Assembly (NCBI GenBank): GCA_963734635.1
Contig: CAVTIA010000002.1
Span: 248,001-312,000 of the forward strand
Source: DATCJA01 sp963734635
Lineage (GTDB): Bacteria > Acidobacteriota > Vicinamibacteria > Vicinamibacterales > UBA2999
DNA length: 64,000 bases
Direction: 5' to 3'
The first letter of the stretch is position 1, and the number at the start of each line of letters is the position of its first letter. The notes under the pieces are model-generated. The model did not search any database, was not told the DNA's origin, and saw only the letters and a list, made by a program, of their open reading frames with translations. Below are positions 54,215 to 63,740 of the stretch, piece by piece. The position numbers and the translations under genes were made by a program.

Positions 54215-54993
54215 TGCTGAGGAATGCTGCTGAAAGAATGATTCTGAGCCGGCGTCACGTTCCGGTGCTGGCGCACTTTGCAGGCTCCAACGTGTTGGTG
54301 GCGTTCGACTACGACGGAACGCTCGCCCCAATCGTCGCGACCCCTGCGGCCGCGCGCATGCGGCTATCGACGCGACGTCTGTTGACCAACGTGGCCGCGC
54401 GGTATCCGTGTGTCGTCATCTCCGGCCGCCGGCTCGATGACCTCGCCAAGCGGCTCCAGCGTGTCCCTATCTGGCATCTGGTCGGCGATCACGGCTTCGA
54501 GTCGCGCGGAACATCCAAGGGGGCCTCGGCACAGGTGCGGGGGTGGGTGGCCCAGCTCCGCACACACCTCCCGGCCCAGAAAGGCCTCGTGATCGAGGCG
54601 AAGCGACACTCGATCACCGTGCATTACCGGCATGTGCGCGACAAGCGGCGAGTCCTCGAACTGCTGGCAGAGGCCGCCCACCAGCTCCGCGGCGCGCGCG
54701 CCATCTACAGTCCCGAGGCAATCAACTTTCTCCCAAACAATGGCGCTCATAAGGGACTGGCGCTCCAGCAAGCCTGCCGGGCGTTTGCGTGCGACACTGC
54801 CATCTACGTCGGCGATGACGACACCGATGAAGATGCATTTGCCTCGGGCGGACCCGAGCGCCTTCTGTCGATCCGCGTCGGAACGAAGCGCCCGTCAATC
54901 GCGCAGTACCGTCTCAAGAGTCAATCCGACATCGACCATCTGATGAAGCTGCTGGTCGATTTGCGCAGGACGAAGCCGGCCGCGCGCAGCTAG
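54214..54993 (+). CDS. otsB: Trehalose-6-phosphate phosphatase OtsB
   Basis: 259 residues of the HAD superfamily. The nucleophile motif VAFDYDGTLAPI has Asp32 and Asp34. Motif II lies in CVVISGRRLDD. The cap domain contains VGDHGFESRG, and motif IV is YVGDDDTDEDAF. It removes phosphate from trehalose-6-phosphate, completing trehalose synthesis with OtsA. ATG 54214 overlaps the otsA stop (TGATG). The 3' end overlaps the convergent Rieske gene by four bases at a CTAG. Confidence 0.93.
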   Translation: MLRNAAERMILSRRHVPVLAHFAGSNVLVAFDYDGTLAPIVATPAAARMRLSTRRLLTNVAARYPCVVISGRRLDDLAKRLQRVPIWHLVGDHGFESRGTSKGASAQVRGWVAQLRTHLPAQKGLVIEAKRHSITVHYRHVRDKRRVLELLAEAAHQLRGARAIYSPEAINFLPNNGAHKGLALQQACRAFACDTAIYVGDDDTDEDAFASGGPERLLSIRVGTKRPSIAQYRLKSQSDIDHLMKLLVDLRRTKPAARS

Positions 54994-56114
54994 ACGCGCT
55001 GATGGCCCTGCATCAGGCGGAGGTACTCGCGGTCCCACGCCGCGCAGAGACTTTCTCGAGGCGAATACGGGCCCGGCTCGTACCGCCGCGACGCTATGCC
55101 CTGTTGACCCTGCTCCACGATGTGCCAGTCCTGGCGATTGACGAGATCCCAGAATGACACTGCCTCGTCCGGCCTCGCTGTCCCGGGGTTTGCCGGATCG
55201 AAGTTGAACAGCCACTCGGAGTCGACGCGTGTGCGATCGACACCAAGCGGCGTGAGCCGGTAGTAAGTCATGTAGTCAGGATGGATGCTCAGCAGCAGAT
55301 TGGGCATCGCGGAGTAGTAGTACGCCCGCCGTTGGTCGTCTTTCATCGTCGAAGCGATTGGTGGCGCGCACCGCCTTCCGCTCGCCGTCACACTCTCGTG
55401 ATCGGCAGCAAGCTCCATGTAGCCGCCGAGGAACGGACCATCGGCAAGATCGTTCGCCGAACTCTGATACGGGATTCGATCCGCAAGCTCTGGATGAATC
55501 ACAGGACAATGGAGGCATTCGGAATAGTTCTGAAAAACGAGCTTCCAGTTGGCCCTGACGTCGTACGTCACGTGGTGGACGATCCGAAGCGTTTCGAGAT
55601 GGAATCGATCGAGGCGCGTGGCGAGCGGCGCAATCCAGGTTGCGAAGGGCGTCGTCGGGGTGGCGACGTTCACGAACACGAACCCGTTCGACTCTGCGAC
55701 GGCAGCAGTATGGAGCGGATAGTCGTTCCGATTGAATCCGTCCACGCCGTGCATGTGCGGCGCGCCAATCAGGTCTCCTTCGATCGCATAGGTCCATGCG
55801 TGGTACGGACACTGGATGACATCGGCGAACCGGCCCGTCTCGGTCGTGCACAGGCGGGTGCCGCGATGCCGGCAGACGTTGAAGAAGGCTCGAACGATTC
55901 CGTCCCGGCCGCGCACGACAATAATCGATTCGTCCGCGACGGCGCAGACGATGTAGTCGCCTGCCTGCGCGAGCCGGCTGGAGCGTCCGACGCAGCTCCA
56001 CAGGCGTCCGAAGATCGCGTCCTTTTCGGCTGCGAGAATTTCTGCGGAAGTGTAGTAGGCGCGCGGCAGCGTCCGCGCACCCTGTCGAAACGACGCCGCG
56101 GTTCTGATGAACAC
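54990..56114 (-). CDS. Rieske non-heme iron ring-hydroxylating oxygenase, alpha subunit-like
   Basis: 374 residues. The Rieske [2Fe-2S] motif is CRHRG with CPYHAWTY about 20 residues later. The catalytic domain has NWKLVFQNYSECLHCPVIHPEL, carrying the bridging Asn/Asp region and the His ligands of the mononuclear iron. LLLSIHPDYMTYYRLTP is typical of the C-terminal fold. It resembles carnitine/choline/glycine-betaine or aromatic-acid monooxygenases of the same clan; the substrate is not assignable. I use GTG 56114; an open frame runs 25 codons further but overlaps the divergent gene's start. No reductase gene lies nearby. The location beside trehalose genes would suit a betaine-type compatible-solute substrate, but this is a guess. 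Confidence 0.85.
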   Translation of the reverse strand: MFIRTAASFRQGARTLPRAYYTSAEILAAEKDAIFGRLWSCVGRSSRLAQAGDYIVCAVADESIIVVRGRDGIVRAFFNVCRHRGTRLCTTETGRFADVIQCPYHAWTYAIEGDLIGAPHMHGVDGFNRNDYPLHTAAVAESNGFVFVNVATPTTPFATWIAPLATRLDRFHLETLRIVHHVTYDVRANWKLVFQNYSECLHCPVIHPELADRIPYQSSANDLADGPFLGGYMELAADHESVTASGRRCAPPIASTMKDDQRRAYYYSAMPNLLLSIHPDYMTYYRLTPLGVDRTRVDSEWLFNFDPANPGTARPDEAVSFWDLVNRQDWHIVEQGQQGIASRRYEPGPYSPRESLCAAWDREYLRLMQGHQRV

Positions 56115-56149
56115 GTGCCGACTCGCCGATATTATAGGCAGCGTACCGC

Positions 56150-57502
56150 ATGCGAATTTGCGTAGTCGGCCTCGGAAAGCTTGGCACACCGCTCGCCGCC
56201 ATCCTCGCTGCTCGCGGTCACGACGTGACAGGCGTGGACGTGAGGCCCGAAGTTGTCGAGCTGCTGAACCAGGGGCGAACGGCTATCCAGGAGCCCGGCC
56301 TTGCAGAGCTCTTGGAGCGGACCCGGTCGCGTCTTCGAGCCACAACTGATTTGGCGGCCGCCGCGGCCGACGCAGAGGCGTCGTTCATCGTCGTGCCGAC
56401 GCCCAGTACCGCAAACGGCACGTTTTCGGTGCGCTTCGTCGTCGATGCGATCGAGGGCATTGGACGCGGGCTTCGTCGATCGAAGAATTACCACGTCGTG
56501 ACTGTGACGAGCACGGTGATGCCTCTCTCGCACGATCTCGAGATCAGGCCCGCGCTCGAGAGGGCGTCCGGCCGCATCGTCGGCAACACCGTTGGACTCT
56601 GCTACAACCCGGAATTCATCGCGCTCGGGAGCGTCTTACGCGACATGATGAACCCCGATCTCGTCCTCATCGGCGAGTCGGATCCCCGCGCCGGCGACGT
56701 CGTGGAAGCGGTGCACCGTACGTTCATCGCACTCGACGTCCAGGTGCGCCGGATGACGTGGGTCAACGCGGAAATCGCCAAGCTCGCCGTCAATACGTTC
56801 GTGACGACCAAGATTTCCTACGCGAACATGCTCGCGGAGCTGTGTGAGCACCTGCCGGGCGGCGACATCGACGTCGTGACGGACGCCATCGGGGTGGACC
56901 ACCGCATCGGTCATGCGTACCTGCGCGCGGCCGTCGGGTACGGAGGTCCGTGCTTCCCGCGCGACAACGCCGCTCTCGCGGCTGCGGCGGCGCAGGTTGG
57001 CGCGCGCGCGGACATTGCGGCGGCTACCGACGCGATCAACCGAAGGCAGCTCGACCGGCTTGTCGGCGTGGTCCGCACGCACGCGAGCCCGCGCCAGCAT
57101 CGCATCGGGGTGCTGGGCCTTGCTTACAAACCCGGGACGCCGGTCGTCGAAGAAAGCCAGGGGGTAATGCTTGCAAATCGTCTGGCGGCGGACGGCTTTG
57201 CTACCTCTGTGTTCGACCCTGCCGCATTGCCGGATGCTGCAGCCGCGCTCGCTCCGCCCGTCTCATGCGCGCGCGCGCTCGTCGAATGTATCGAAAGCTG
57301 CGACGTACTGGTGCTCATGGTGCCCTTGCCCGAGTTCCGCGAGATACCCGCGCTACTGCGCGCGAGGGCTCGGAAGCCGTCTGTTATCGTCGACTGCTGG
57401 CGACAGCTTGCTCCCGCGGATCTCGAAGGACTCGCGGATCTCGTACATCTCGGAAAAGCGTCGGCACCGAGCGCGGCAGCTGCGCTCATGAGTCAAAAGT
57501 GA
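56150..57502 (+). CDS. UDP-glucose/GDP-mannose dehydrogenase family protein
   Basis: 450 residues. The N-terminal NAD fold shows VVGLGKLGTPLAAILAARGH and later FIVVPTPS. The middle domain has CYNPEFIALGSVLRD and NAEIAKLAVNTFVTTKISYAN (Lys211 and Lys221 conserved). The catalytic Cys268 lies in GYGGPCFPRDN. The C-terminal UDP-binding domain has GVLGLAYKPGTPVVEES. It oxidises a nucleotide sugar twice to the uronic acid, for polysaccharide synthesis. The ATG is only 36 bases from the divergent Rieske start; gatattatagg at 56128-56138 may hold a -10 box, leaving a very short leader. Confidence 0.92.
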   Translation: MRICVVGLGKLGTPLAAILAARGHDVTGVDVRPEVVELLNQGRTAIQEPGLAELLERTRSRLRATTDLAAAAADAEASFIVVPTPSTANGTFSVRFVVDAIEGIGRGLRRSKNYHVVTVTSTVMPLSHDLEIRPALERASGRIVGNTVGLCYNPEFIALGSVLRDMMNPDLVLIGESDPRAGDVVEAVHRTFIALDVQVRRMTWVNAEIAKLAVNTFVTTKISYANMLAELCEHLPGGDIDVVTDAIGVDHRIGHAYLRAAVGYGGPCFPRDNAALAAAAAQVGARADIAAATDAINRRQLDRLVGVVRTHASPRQHRIGVLGLAYKPGTPVVEESQGVMLANRLAADGFATSVFDPAALPDAAAALAPPVSCARALVECIESCDVLVLMVPLPEFREIPALLRARARKPSVIVDCWRQLAPADLEGLADLVHLGKASAPSAAAALMSQK

Positions 57503-57507
57503 AAAGT

Positions 57508-59178
57508 TCACCCCACCGCCATCAAATCGAACTGTTCGTGATGAAGCTGTGCATCGGGGCGAACCGTGATGTCCCGACCGAGCGACTGCTTCAGATCCTT
57601 GAACACCGCACGCTCTTCTTCGCGTAATGCGCGCGCGATGTCGGGATTCACGCGCAGGACGAGCGTCTGTCCATCCAGATCCGCGCTGATCTTCTTGACC
57701 TCGGACAGAATCTCATAACAGATCGTCGAGCTCGACTTGATGACCGCGCTGCCGGCGCAATACGGGCAGGGTTCGGTCAGTACGCGTTCGAGGCTCTGTT
57801 TCACGCGTTTCCGCGTGATGATCACGAGGCCGAAATCAGAGACCTGCAGCGTCTTCGACGGCGCGCGGTCCTTCCGCAGCTCCTGCTCGACTGTCTGAAA
57901 TACTTTCTGGCGGTTCTTCTTCTCCTCCATGTCGATGAAATCGAGCACGATGATCCCGCCCAGATCCCGAAGACGGATCTGACGCACGATTTCCTTCACG
58001 GCTTCGAGATTGGTCTTGAGAATCGTGTCCTCCAGACGTCCCGCGGATTTCTTGCCGACGTAGCGGCCCGTGTTGACGTCGATGGCGACGAGAGCCTCCG
58101 TCTGGTTGATGACGATCGACCCGCCCGATTTCAGCCAGACCTTGCTGCGGAGCGCCCGATCGATCTCGGCCTGCACCCCGTACTCCTCGAGGATGGGGTA
58201 CTCCTTGTCGTAGAGCTTCACGCGGGTAGAAAGCGCCGGCATGATGCGATCGACGAGCTCGCACACGCGGCGATACTCGAGCTCGCTGTCGATGCGAATG
58301 GAGGAGTACTCCTCGCTCAGGAGATCGCGAAGAAGCTTCGCGACCAGGCTCTGCTCCTGGTATACGACCGCTGGCGCGCGTGACGACTCGGATTTCTGGC
58401 GGATGTCGGTCCACACGCGATGGAAATAGCTCAGGTCGGAGACGATGTCTTCCTTCGGACGTCCGGCAGCCGCGGTGCGGATGATGACCCCTCCGGCGAA
58501 ACCGTGCTGCTCGCGGAATTCGCGCACAATGCCCCGGAGGCGGCTCCGTTCGTCGCGCGAATCGATCTTGCGCGATACGCCGACGTGATCGACGGTTGGC
58601 ATGAACACCAGAAACCGCCCGGGCATCGTGGCGTGGCACGTGAGGCGGGCCCCCTTCGTGCCGAGCGGCTCTTTGGCCACCTGGACGATGATCTCCTGCC
58701 CTTCCTTGACCAGTTCTTCGATCTTCGGCTCGGGACCCTTGTCCCTGTCGCGGTCACGACGGCCACGATTAGCCGCGGCGGGACCACCGAAGGCGGCGGA
58801 ACGTTCGCCGTGGACTTTCCTTCGGTTGTCGTTTGAGGCGGGCGCGCCCGCTCGAGCTTCGTCGAATGGTGCGGCAGGCGGCGCTCCGTTGCCGCCGCCT
58901 GTGACACCCGGCTCGTCCTCTTCCGTCTCGAGGCGGTCGAATTCTTCGGTCGACGCGATTACGTCGGAGACGTAGAGAAAGCCGTCGCGGTCGAGACCGA
59001 GGTCAACGAACGCCGACTGCATGCCGGGCAGCACTTTGGATACCCGGCCCTTGTACAAATTGCCAACCACGCCGCGCTGCCGTTCGCGCTCGATGAAAAT
59101 CTCGGCGACCTGGTCTTCCTCGAGGATTGCAACCCGTGTCTCGTGGGCGCTCGAGGAGATGATCATCTCCTTGGTCAT
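57508..59178 (-). CDS. rng: Ribonuclease E/G family endoribonuclease
   Basis: 556 residues. An N-terminal S1-type RNA-binding domain (GVVGNLYKGRVSKVLPGMQSA) is interrupted by a low-complexity Gly/Asn/Arg insertion at about 85-150 (with RGRRDRDRDKGPEPK). The catalytic DNase I-like domain follows, with VAIDVNTGRYVGKKS and IIVLDFIDMEEKKNR. The zinc-link CPYC (in EPCPYCAGSAV) is near residue 470. There is no long degradosome-scaffold tail, so it is closer to RNase G. It matures rRNA and tRNA and decays mRNA. ATG 59178 is chosen. It closes the mre operon on the minus strand, as in many bacteria. Confidence 0.92.
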   Translation of the reverse strand: MTKEMIISSSAHETRVAILEEDQVAEIFIERERQRGVVGNLYKGRVSKVLPGMQSAFVDLGLDRDGFLYVSDVIASTEEFDRLETEEDEPGVTGGGNGAPPAAPFDEARAGAPASNDNRRKVHGERSAAFGGPAAANRGRRDRDRDKGPEPKIEELVKEGQEIIVQVAKEPLGTKGARLTCHATMPGRFLVFMPTVDHVGVSRKIDSRDERSRLRGIVREFREQHGFAGGVIIRTAAAGRPKEDIVSDLSYFHRVWTDIRQKSESSRAPAVVYQEQSLVAKLLRDLLSEEYSSIRIDSELEYRRVCELVDRIMPALSTRVKLYDKEYPILEEYGVQAEIDRALRSKVWLKSGGSIVINQTEALVAIDVNTGRYVGKKSAGRLEDTILKTNLEAVKEIVRQIRLRDLGGIIVLDFIDMEEKKNRQKVFQTVEQELRKDRAPSKTLQVSDFGLVIITRKRVKQSLERVLTEPCPYCAGSAVIKSSSTICYEILSEVKKISADLDGQTLVLRVNPDIARALREEERAVFKDLKQSLGRDITVRPDAQLHHEQFDLMAVG

Positions 59179-59285
59179 GCCCGTAGCTCTCCGCGGGCTG
59201 GAGACGCGCACGACAGAGCTCCGCCATCGCCAGCAGTAGCTGTGACAGCAGGAGTCTGAGGATCGTGATCACGTCTATGTCAGCC

Positions 59286-60371
59286 CTAATTTGTGAATCT
59301 GCGCATCCGCACGTTGAGAACCAAGCCGAACCCTGCCAGCGTGGCAATCATGGAAGAGCCGCCATAGCTCATGAGCGGAAGCGTGAGACCTTTGACCGGC
59401 GCGAGGCCGGCCGACATCGTAATGTTGTAAATCACCTGGAACGTGAAGCTGGCCAGCACTCCCAGCACCAGGTATGCGCCGAGTCGATCCTTGGCGAGCC
59501 GGGCCGACTCGATCGAACGCAGAATAACGAACAAATACAGTCCGAGCACGACAATGACTCCCGCAAATCCCTGCTCTTCAGCGAGCACCGAGAAAATGAA
59601 GTCGTTGTGCGCTACGGGCAGAAACCGCAGCTGACCCTGCGTGCCTTCCGTGAACCCCTTGCCCCATGGCCCGCCCGATCCCACGGTAATGCGGGCCTGA
59701 ATCTGTTGATAACCGGCACCTCGCGCGTCCTGTGAGGGATCCAGGAACGTGGAGATGCGCTCTCGCTGGTAATCCTGAAGCGCGAATTTCCATCCAATCG
59801 GCGCGGCAAGCAACGCGATGAGCGCCAGCGCGCCCAGAATCCGCATTGGCATGCCGGCCACGTACACCACAGCGAACGCCACCGGAATCAGCGTCGCGGC
59901 CGTGCCGAGGTCGGGCTGCTGAGCGATCAACAGCAGCGGAATAGCGGTGATAGCACCGGCCACGAGGAGGTCGACGCGCGTCACGATGCCGCGTCGGCTC
60001 TCGCCGAAGAACTTCGCAAGCACCAACGCCAGCACGGCCTTCGCGAACTCCGACGGCTGGATGTTGAAGGAGCCGAGGTCGATCCAGCGGCGCGATCCGC
60101 CGCGCACGGCGCCGAACAGAAGCACGTAGAGGAGCAGGCCCAGAATTGCGACGTAAATCAGGTGCGACTTGTCGGCCAGCGAACGGTAATCGATGCTGAG
60201 CGTCACGAGAAGCGCAATGATCCCGATCGCGATGCCGTAAATCTGCGTCTGGACGATGCCCGTCCAGCCGCCTGTTGCGCTGTAGATCTGGGCGAGGCCA
60301 ACTGCGCAGAGTGTCAACACCGCGATCAGCAGCCCCCAGTCGACGTGATGATACAGCCGGCGTTCGAACAC
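59286..60371 (-). CDS. rodA: Rod-shape peptidoglycan polymerase RodA (SEDS)
   Basis: 361 residues, about ten transmembrane helices, complete. SEDS signatures: RWIDLGSFNIQPSEFAK, VRGGSR just before, QQPDLGTA and the C-terminal LPLMSYGGSSMIATLAGFGL. It polymerises lipid II glycan strands for the elongasome together with the PBP2 encoded just upstream. GTG start, four bases after the mrdA stop. It belongs to the mreB-mreC-mreD-mrdA-rodA-rng series. The 107-base gap to rng has no terminator. Confidence 0.96.
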   Translation of the reverse strand: MFERRLYHHVDWGLLIAVLTLCAVGLAQIYSATGGWTGIVQTQIYGIAIGIIALLVTLSIDYRSLADKSHLIYVAILGLLLYVLLFGAVRGGSRRWIDLGSFNIQPSEFAKAVLALVLAKFFGESRRGIVTRVDLLVAGAITAIPLLLIAQQPDLGTAATLIPVAFAVVYVAGMPMRILGALALIALLAAPIGWKFALQDYQRERISTFLDPSQDARGAGYQQIQARITVGSGGPWGKGFTEGTQGQLRFLPVAHNDFIFSVLAEEQGFAGVIVVLGLYLFVILRSIESARLAKDRLGAYLVLGVLASFTFQVIYNITMSAGLAPVKGLTLPLMSYGGSSMIATLAGFGLVLNVRMRRFTN

Positions 60372-60375
60372 GGCG

Positions 60376-62316
60376 TCAGTTCGTCCCCGGGGCTGTGCTC
60401 GCGCCGGCCGCGGCCGCGATCGGTGTCTGCTCGTCTATCGGGGTCAGGTCCGGATCGGCTTCTGGCACTGGCGGCGGCGCCGGGACCGGCACTGGTTGGA
60501 GCGACGGAAGCGGCAGACCGTCCTTTTTCGCAAAGTATGTCTCGATGACATGCTTGGCGATCGGCGCACCGAGGTAGCCGTGCTCGTTGTGCTCGCCGAA
60601 GATCACTCCCGCAATCTCGGGGTTGTCGCGCGGCGCGAAGAAAACAAACCAACCATGGTCGCGCAGGTCGCGATCCGTGCCTCGCGCCGCCTGCCGGCCT
60701 TGGATCGAAATCACCTGCGCTGTCCCTGTTTTTCCGGCGACGTCACGCCCGGGAATGCGCGCCCGGCCGCCCGTGCCGTGAGCGTTCACGACCATCCACA
60801 GGCCTTCGTGCAGCGCCGCCAGCGTACTGGGCCTGAATAGCGTCTTGTTGGCGACGGCCGGCGGAGTAGCAATCTTCCACCCTCCGCCGTCATCAACCGC
60901 GCGAATCAGGTGGGGGGTGACTCGCGTCCCGCCGTTGGCGACGGTCGAAATCATCACGGCGAGCGAGGCCGGCGTCACCGACACCTGACCCTGGCCGATC
61001 GCGACCGAGATCGTTTCACCGGGATACCACTTCTCGCCGTACCGCTGCTGCTTCCATGCAGTCGAGGGCACGAGGCTCTCCTGCTCGTTGGGCAGGTCTA
61101 TGCCGGTCTTGCCTGCCAGCCCAAGGTTCTCGGCCCACTTGTGGATGCGATCGACGCCGAGCATGTTGCCGAGCGTGTAAAAGTACACGTTGCACGACTG
61201 CTCGATCGCATGGCGCATGTCCACCGAGCCATGGCCTCCCCTCAACCAGCACTTGTAGTAGCGGCCGTAGAAGTTCGCGCCGCCACCACAGCTCACTCTG
61301 AAGTCTGGCGTGACGAGCCCTTCCTCGAGCGCCGCAGTCGCCACCACGATCTTGAACGTCGAACCCGCTGAATACCGCCCCTGGATGGCTCGATTCTGCA
61401 ACGGCCGAAGCTTGTCCGCATTGAGCGACACCCACGTGGCACGGTCGATTCCGCCGGCGAAGTCGTTAGGGTCGTAGGCCGGAAGACTGACGTAGGTGAG
61501 CACTTCCCCGTTGCGGGGATCCATGATCAGCGCGGCGCCATTGAACCCGGCGTGCCTGAACCCGTCTTCCGCAGCTTTCTGCAGGTCGTAATCGATGGTG
61601 AGCTGCACACGGCGGCCCTCGACGGGCGGGATCTCCGCGAGGGTCCGGATTTCGCGGCCCACGCTGTTGACGACGACGCGCCGCGCGCCGTCCTGACCCA
61701 TCAGCAGCCTGTTGTAGATACGTTCGATACCGGATTGCCCCACGATCGCGCCGCTGGTGATGCCTTCGCCGATCTGGCTGTCGCTGGCTTCGCCGACGTA
61801 TCCGAACAGATGCGCAGCCATCGCGTCTGCCGGGTACTGGCGCATCGGAACCTGCTCCACGACGACGTCCGGCAGCTCGAAATCGAGCCGCCTCGCCATG
61901 ATGGCGGCGACCTGCGAGAGCGACGCGTCTTCGATCACCACGATCGGCTGGTAGCTCGGGTCGCCACGATGGCGCTCGACGATCTGCTCGACTGTCGAGA
62001 CGTCGAGCCCCGCAACGGAAGCGAGCAGACGAACCGTGCGATCCAGGTCCTTGGTGTGTTCGCGAACGATTGAGACGCTGAACGACTGCCGGTTCTCGAC
62101 GAGGACCTTGCCGTTGCGATCAAACAGCACTCCCCGCGGCGCACGCAGGGCCAGGGTGCGCTGGTGGTTGCTCGCTGCCATTTCCTCAAAGCGTGCGTGC
62201 TGGACGATCTGCAGGAACCAGAAGCTGATGGCGAGCGCAGCGAACGCCATGACGACGCTCACCTGGAGCACCATCAGACGAACCGTTATCCGTCGCCGAT
62301 CTTCTGTCTGCGCCAT
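60376..62316 (-). CDS. mrdA: Penicillin-binding protein 2 (elongasome transpeptidase)
   Basis: 646 residues. A short cytoplasmic tail and one transmembrane helix (about 15-38) precede the PBP dimerisation/pedestal domain (RGVLFDRNGKVLVENRQSFS). The transpeptidase domain has nucleophile Ser319 in SAGSTFK, the SxN motif Ser374-Cys-Asn376 and a KTG triad in AGKTGTAQV. Cys343 and Cys356 with nearby His lie where E. coli PBP2 binds zinc. The C-terminal tail is Pro-rich. It cross-links strands made by RodA, whose gene follows four bases on. Confidence 0.95.
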   Translation of the reverse strand: MAQTEDRRRITVRLMVLQVSVVMAFAALAISFWFLQIVQHARFEEMAASNHQRTLALRAPRGVLFDRNGKVLVENRQSFSVSIVREHTKDLDRTVRLLASVAGLDVSTVEQIVERHRGDPSYQPIVVIEDASLSQVAAIMARRLDFELPDVVVEQVPMRQYPADAMAAHLFGYVGEASDSQIGEGITSGAIVGQSGIERIYNRLLMGQDGARRVVVNSVGREIRTLAEIPPVEGRRVQLTIDYDLQKAAEDGFRHAGFNGAALIMDPRNGEVLTYVSLPAYDPNDFAGGIDRATWVSLNADKLRPLQNRAIQGRYSAGSTFKIVVATAALEEGLVTPDFRVSCGGGANFYGRYYKCWLRGGHGSVDMRHAIEQSCNVYFYTLGNMLGVDRIHKWAENLGLAGKTGIDLPNEQESLVPSTAWKQQRYGEKWYPGETISVAIGQGQVSVTPASLAVMISTVANGGTRVTPHLIRAVDDGGGWKIATPPAVANKTLFRPSTLAALHEGLWMVVNAHGTGGRARIPGRDVAGKTGTAQVISIQGRQAARGTDRDLRDHGWFVFFAPRDNPEIAGVIFGEHNEHGYLGAPIAKHVIETYFAKKDGLPLPSLQPVPVPAPPPVPEADPDLTPIDEQTPIAAAAGASTAPGTN

Positions 62317-62370
62317 TGCTGGTTAGTATTCGAATTTCACGCGTCGGGCCAAAAGGACCCGGCGGTCTCC

Positions 62371-62877
62371 TCAAAGTTTCGTTCGCCGTCCCGCGCGCCG
62401 GCGTTCCACGGCGCCAGGCAGCGATTCCACGATGGCGAACGCAATCAATCCCACCGCCGCATTCCCGAGTGCCTGACTCGTCACGGCCGCCCATGGCGAC
62501 GGAAACGATCGCAGGCCGAGCAGCATGTAGAAACCCATGAAGACCGCCGCGTGCACCACCGTCGCCGCCAGAAATATCAACAACCGCGGAAGCGCCGCGG
62601 TGACGATGAACTGCTGGCCGATGACGCCTGCGAGAAAGCCGACGATAGACTTGGCCAGCCCTCCCACGCCGATGACGCCGCTCGACATCGCATCCTGGAC
62701 GATTCCCGCGAGACTGCCGGCGAGCATCCCGGTCACCGGTCCGCTCGTCAATGCCACGTAGACCACCACGACCAGAACGAGATCGAGCGCTGCCGTCCCG
62801 CCGACGAGGAACCGCGCCAGGGTGGTCTGCAACGCAAGCGCCAGAGCGATCGCAATGAGCACCCCGAAGGCCTTCAC
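62371..62877 (-). CDS. mreD: Rod shape-determining protein MreD
   Basis: 168 residues with five or so hydrophobic helices (FGVLIAIALALALQTTLARF, LDLVLVVVVYVALTSGPV and others), the typical MreD profile, ending in an Arg-rich tail. It has no catalytic motif. It links MreC and the elongasome in the inner membrane. GTG 62877 overlaps the mreC stop (GTGA). It is followed by mrdA after 54 bases. Confidence 0.9.
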   Translation of the reverse strand: MKAFGVLIAIALALALQTTLARFLVGGTAALDLVLVVVVYVALTSGPVTGMLAGSLAGIVQDAMSSGVIGVGGLAKSIVGFLAGVIGQQFIVTAALPRLLIFLAATVVHAAVFMGFYMLLGLRSFPSPWAAVTSQALGNAAVGLIAFAIVESLPGAVERRRAGRRTKL

Positions 62878-63737
62878 TCGCGTGCCCGACCGCCATCCGA
62901 TGGGGCGTCGTCTTCTTCCGCCCCCTCGGGAGGTGTGACCACGACGAGGACGGCCTCCACTGACGACGAATCTACCACCGGCCGTACTACGATGGCACCA
63001 AACCCACTGCTGCCCCGCTCTACTGATTCTATCTGACCTATGGCGAAGCCCTTAGGGTAAATGCCGTCAATTCCGGACGTGACTACCGTGTCCCCTACCT
63101 GAACATCAGCCAGGCCGGACACGTAATTCATCCGGAGCCCACCCCCGGTGCCCTCGACCACGCCGTGCGCCCGGGAACGCTCGATGAGCACGCCGGCGGC
63201 CGCGTTCCGGTCGATCAGCAGCTGCACCTTTGACGCTCGCGCGGTTGGCGTGACAATCCGACCCACGACTCCGCCGGGCACAATGACAGCCATGTTGGGC
63301 CGCAAGCCCTCCGCCGAGCCTTTGTCGATTGTGATCGTGCGGAAATCCGGGCTCGCACCGCCGGCGATCACGGTCGCGGCCACGGTAGCGAGCTCGACGC
63401 TCGCGCGCAGTTCCAGTATCTCCTCGAGGGAGCGCGCCCGCTGCGCCACCGCGCGCTCCTGCTGTAGTCCCACGCGCAGGCGGGCCACTTCCTCGCGCAG
63501 TCGCTCGTTTTCGCTTCGCACTTCCTGCAGCGCGACGTAGTCGGCCCACGAGGTTCGCATGCCGCCAATCGCCGTCGAGGCAATCCGCTGAACCTCCGCA
63601 AACGCGCCGAACGTGACCTCCTCGAGCAAAGGTATGCCGCGATTCGTGCTCACCTGCGCGGATATCAGAACGATGTGACCCACGGTCAGCGCGACAAAGA
63701 GGTAGCCCGTTCGTTGGCGAATATCAAGCACCGGCAT
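62874..63737 (-). CDS. mreC: Rod shape-determining protein MreC
   Basis: 287 residues from ATG 63737. An N-terminal membrane anchor (LFVALTVGHIVLISAQ) precedes a periplasmic coiled coil (about 75-120: EVRSENERLREEVARLRVGL) and two beta domains with DFRTITIDKGSAEGL, GGVVGRIV and GLADVQVGDTVVTSGIDGIYPKG, the MreC signature. The C-terminal tail is acidic (EGAEEDDAPSDGG). A frame open 15 codons upstream is encoded by agtaggc repeats and is rejected as the start. It scaffolds PBP2/RodA. Confidence 0.95.
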   Translation of the reverse strand: MPVLDIRQRTGYLFVALTVGHIVLISAQVSTNRGIPLLEEVTFGAFAEVQRIASTAIGGMRTSWADYVALQEVRSENERLREEVARLRVGLQQERAVAQRARSLEEILELRASVELATVAATVIAGGASPDFRTITIDKGSAEGLRPNMAVIVPGGVVGRIVTPTARASKVQLLIDRNAAAGVLIERSRAHGVVEGTGGGLRMNYVSGLADVQVGDTVVTSGIDGIYPKGFAIGQIESVERGSSGFGAIVVRPVVDSSSVEAVLVVVTPPEGAEEDDAPSDGGRARE

Positions 63738-63740
63738 ATC

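Noticed and set aside
54990..56189. A longer Rieske protein starting at 56189
   Set aside because: The extra 25 residues are not protein-like and would overlap the start of the divergent dehydrogenase at 56150; GTG 56114 avoids this.
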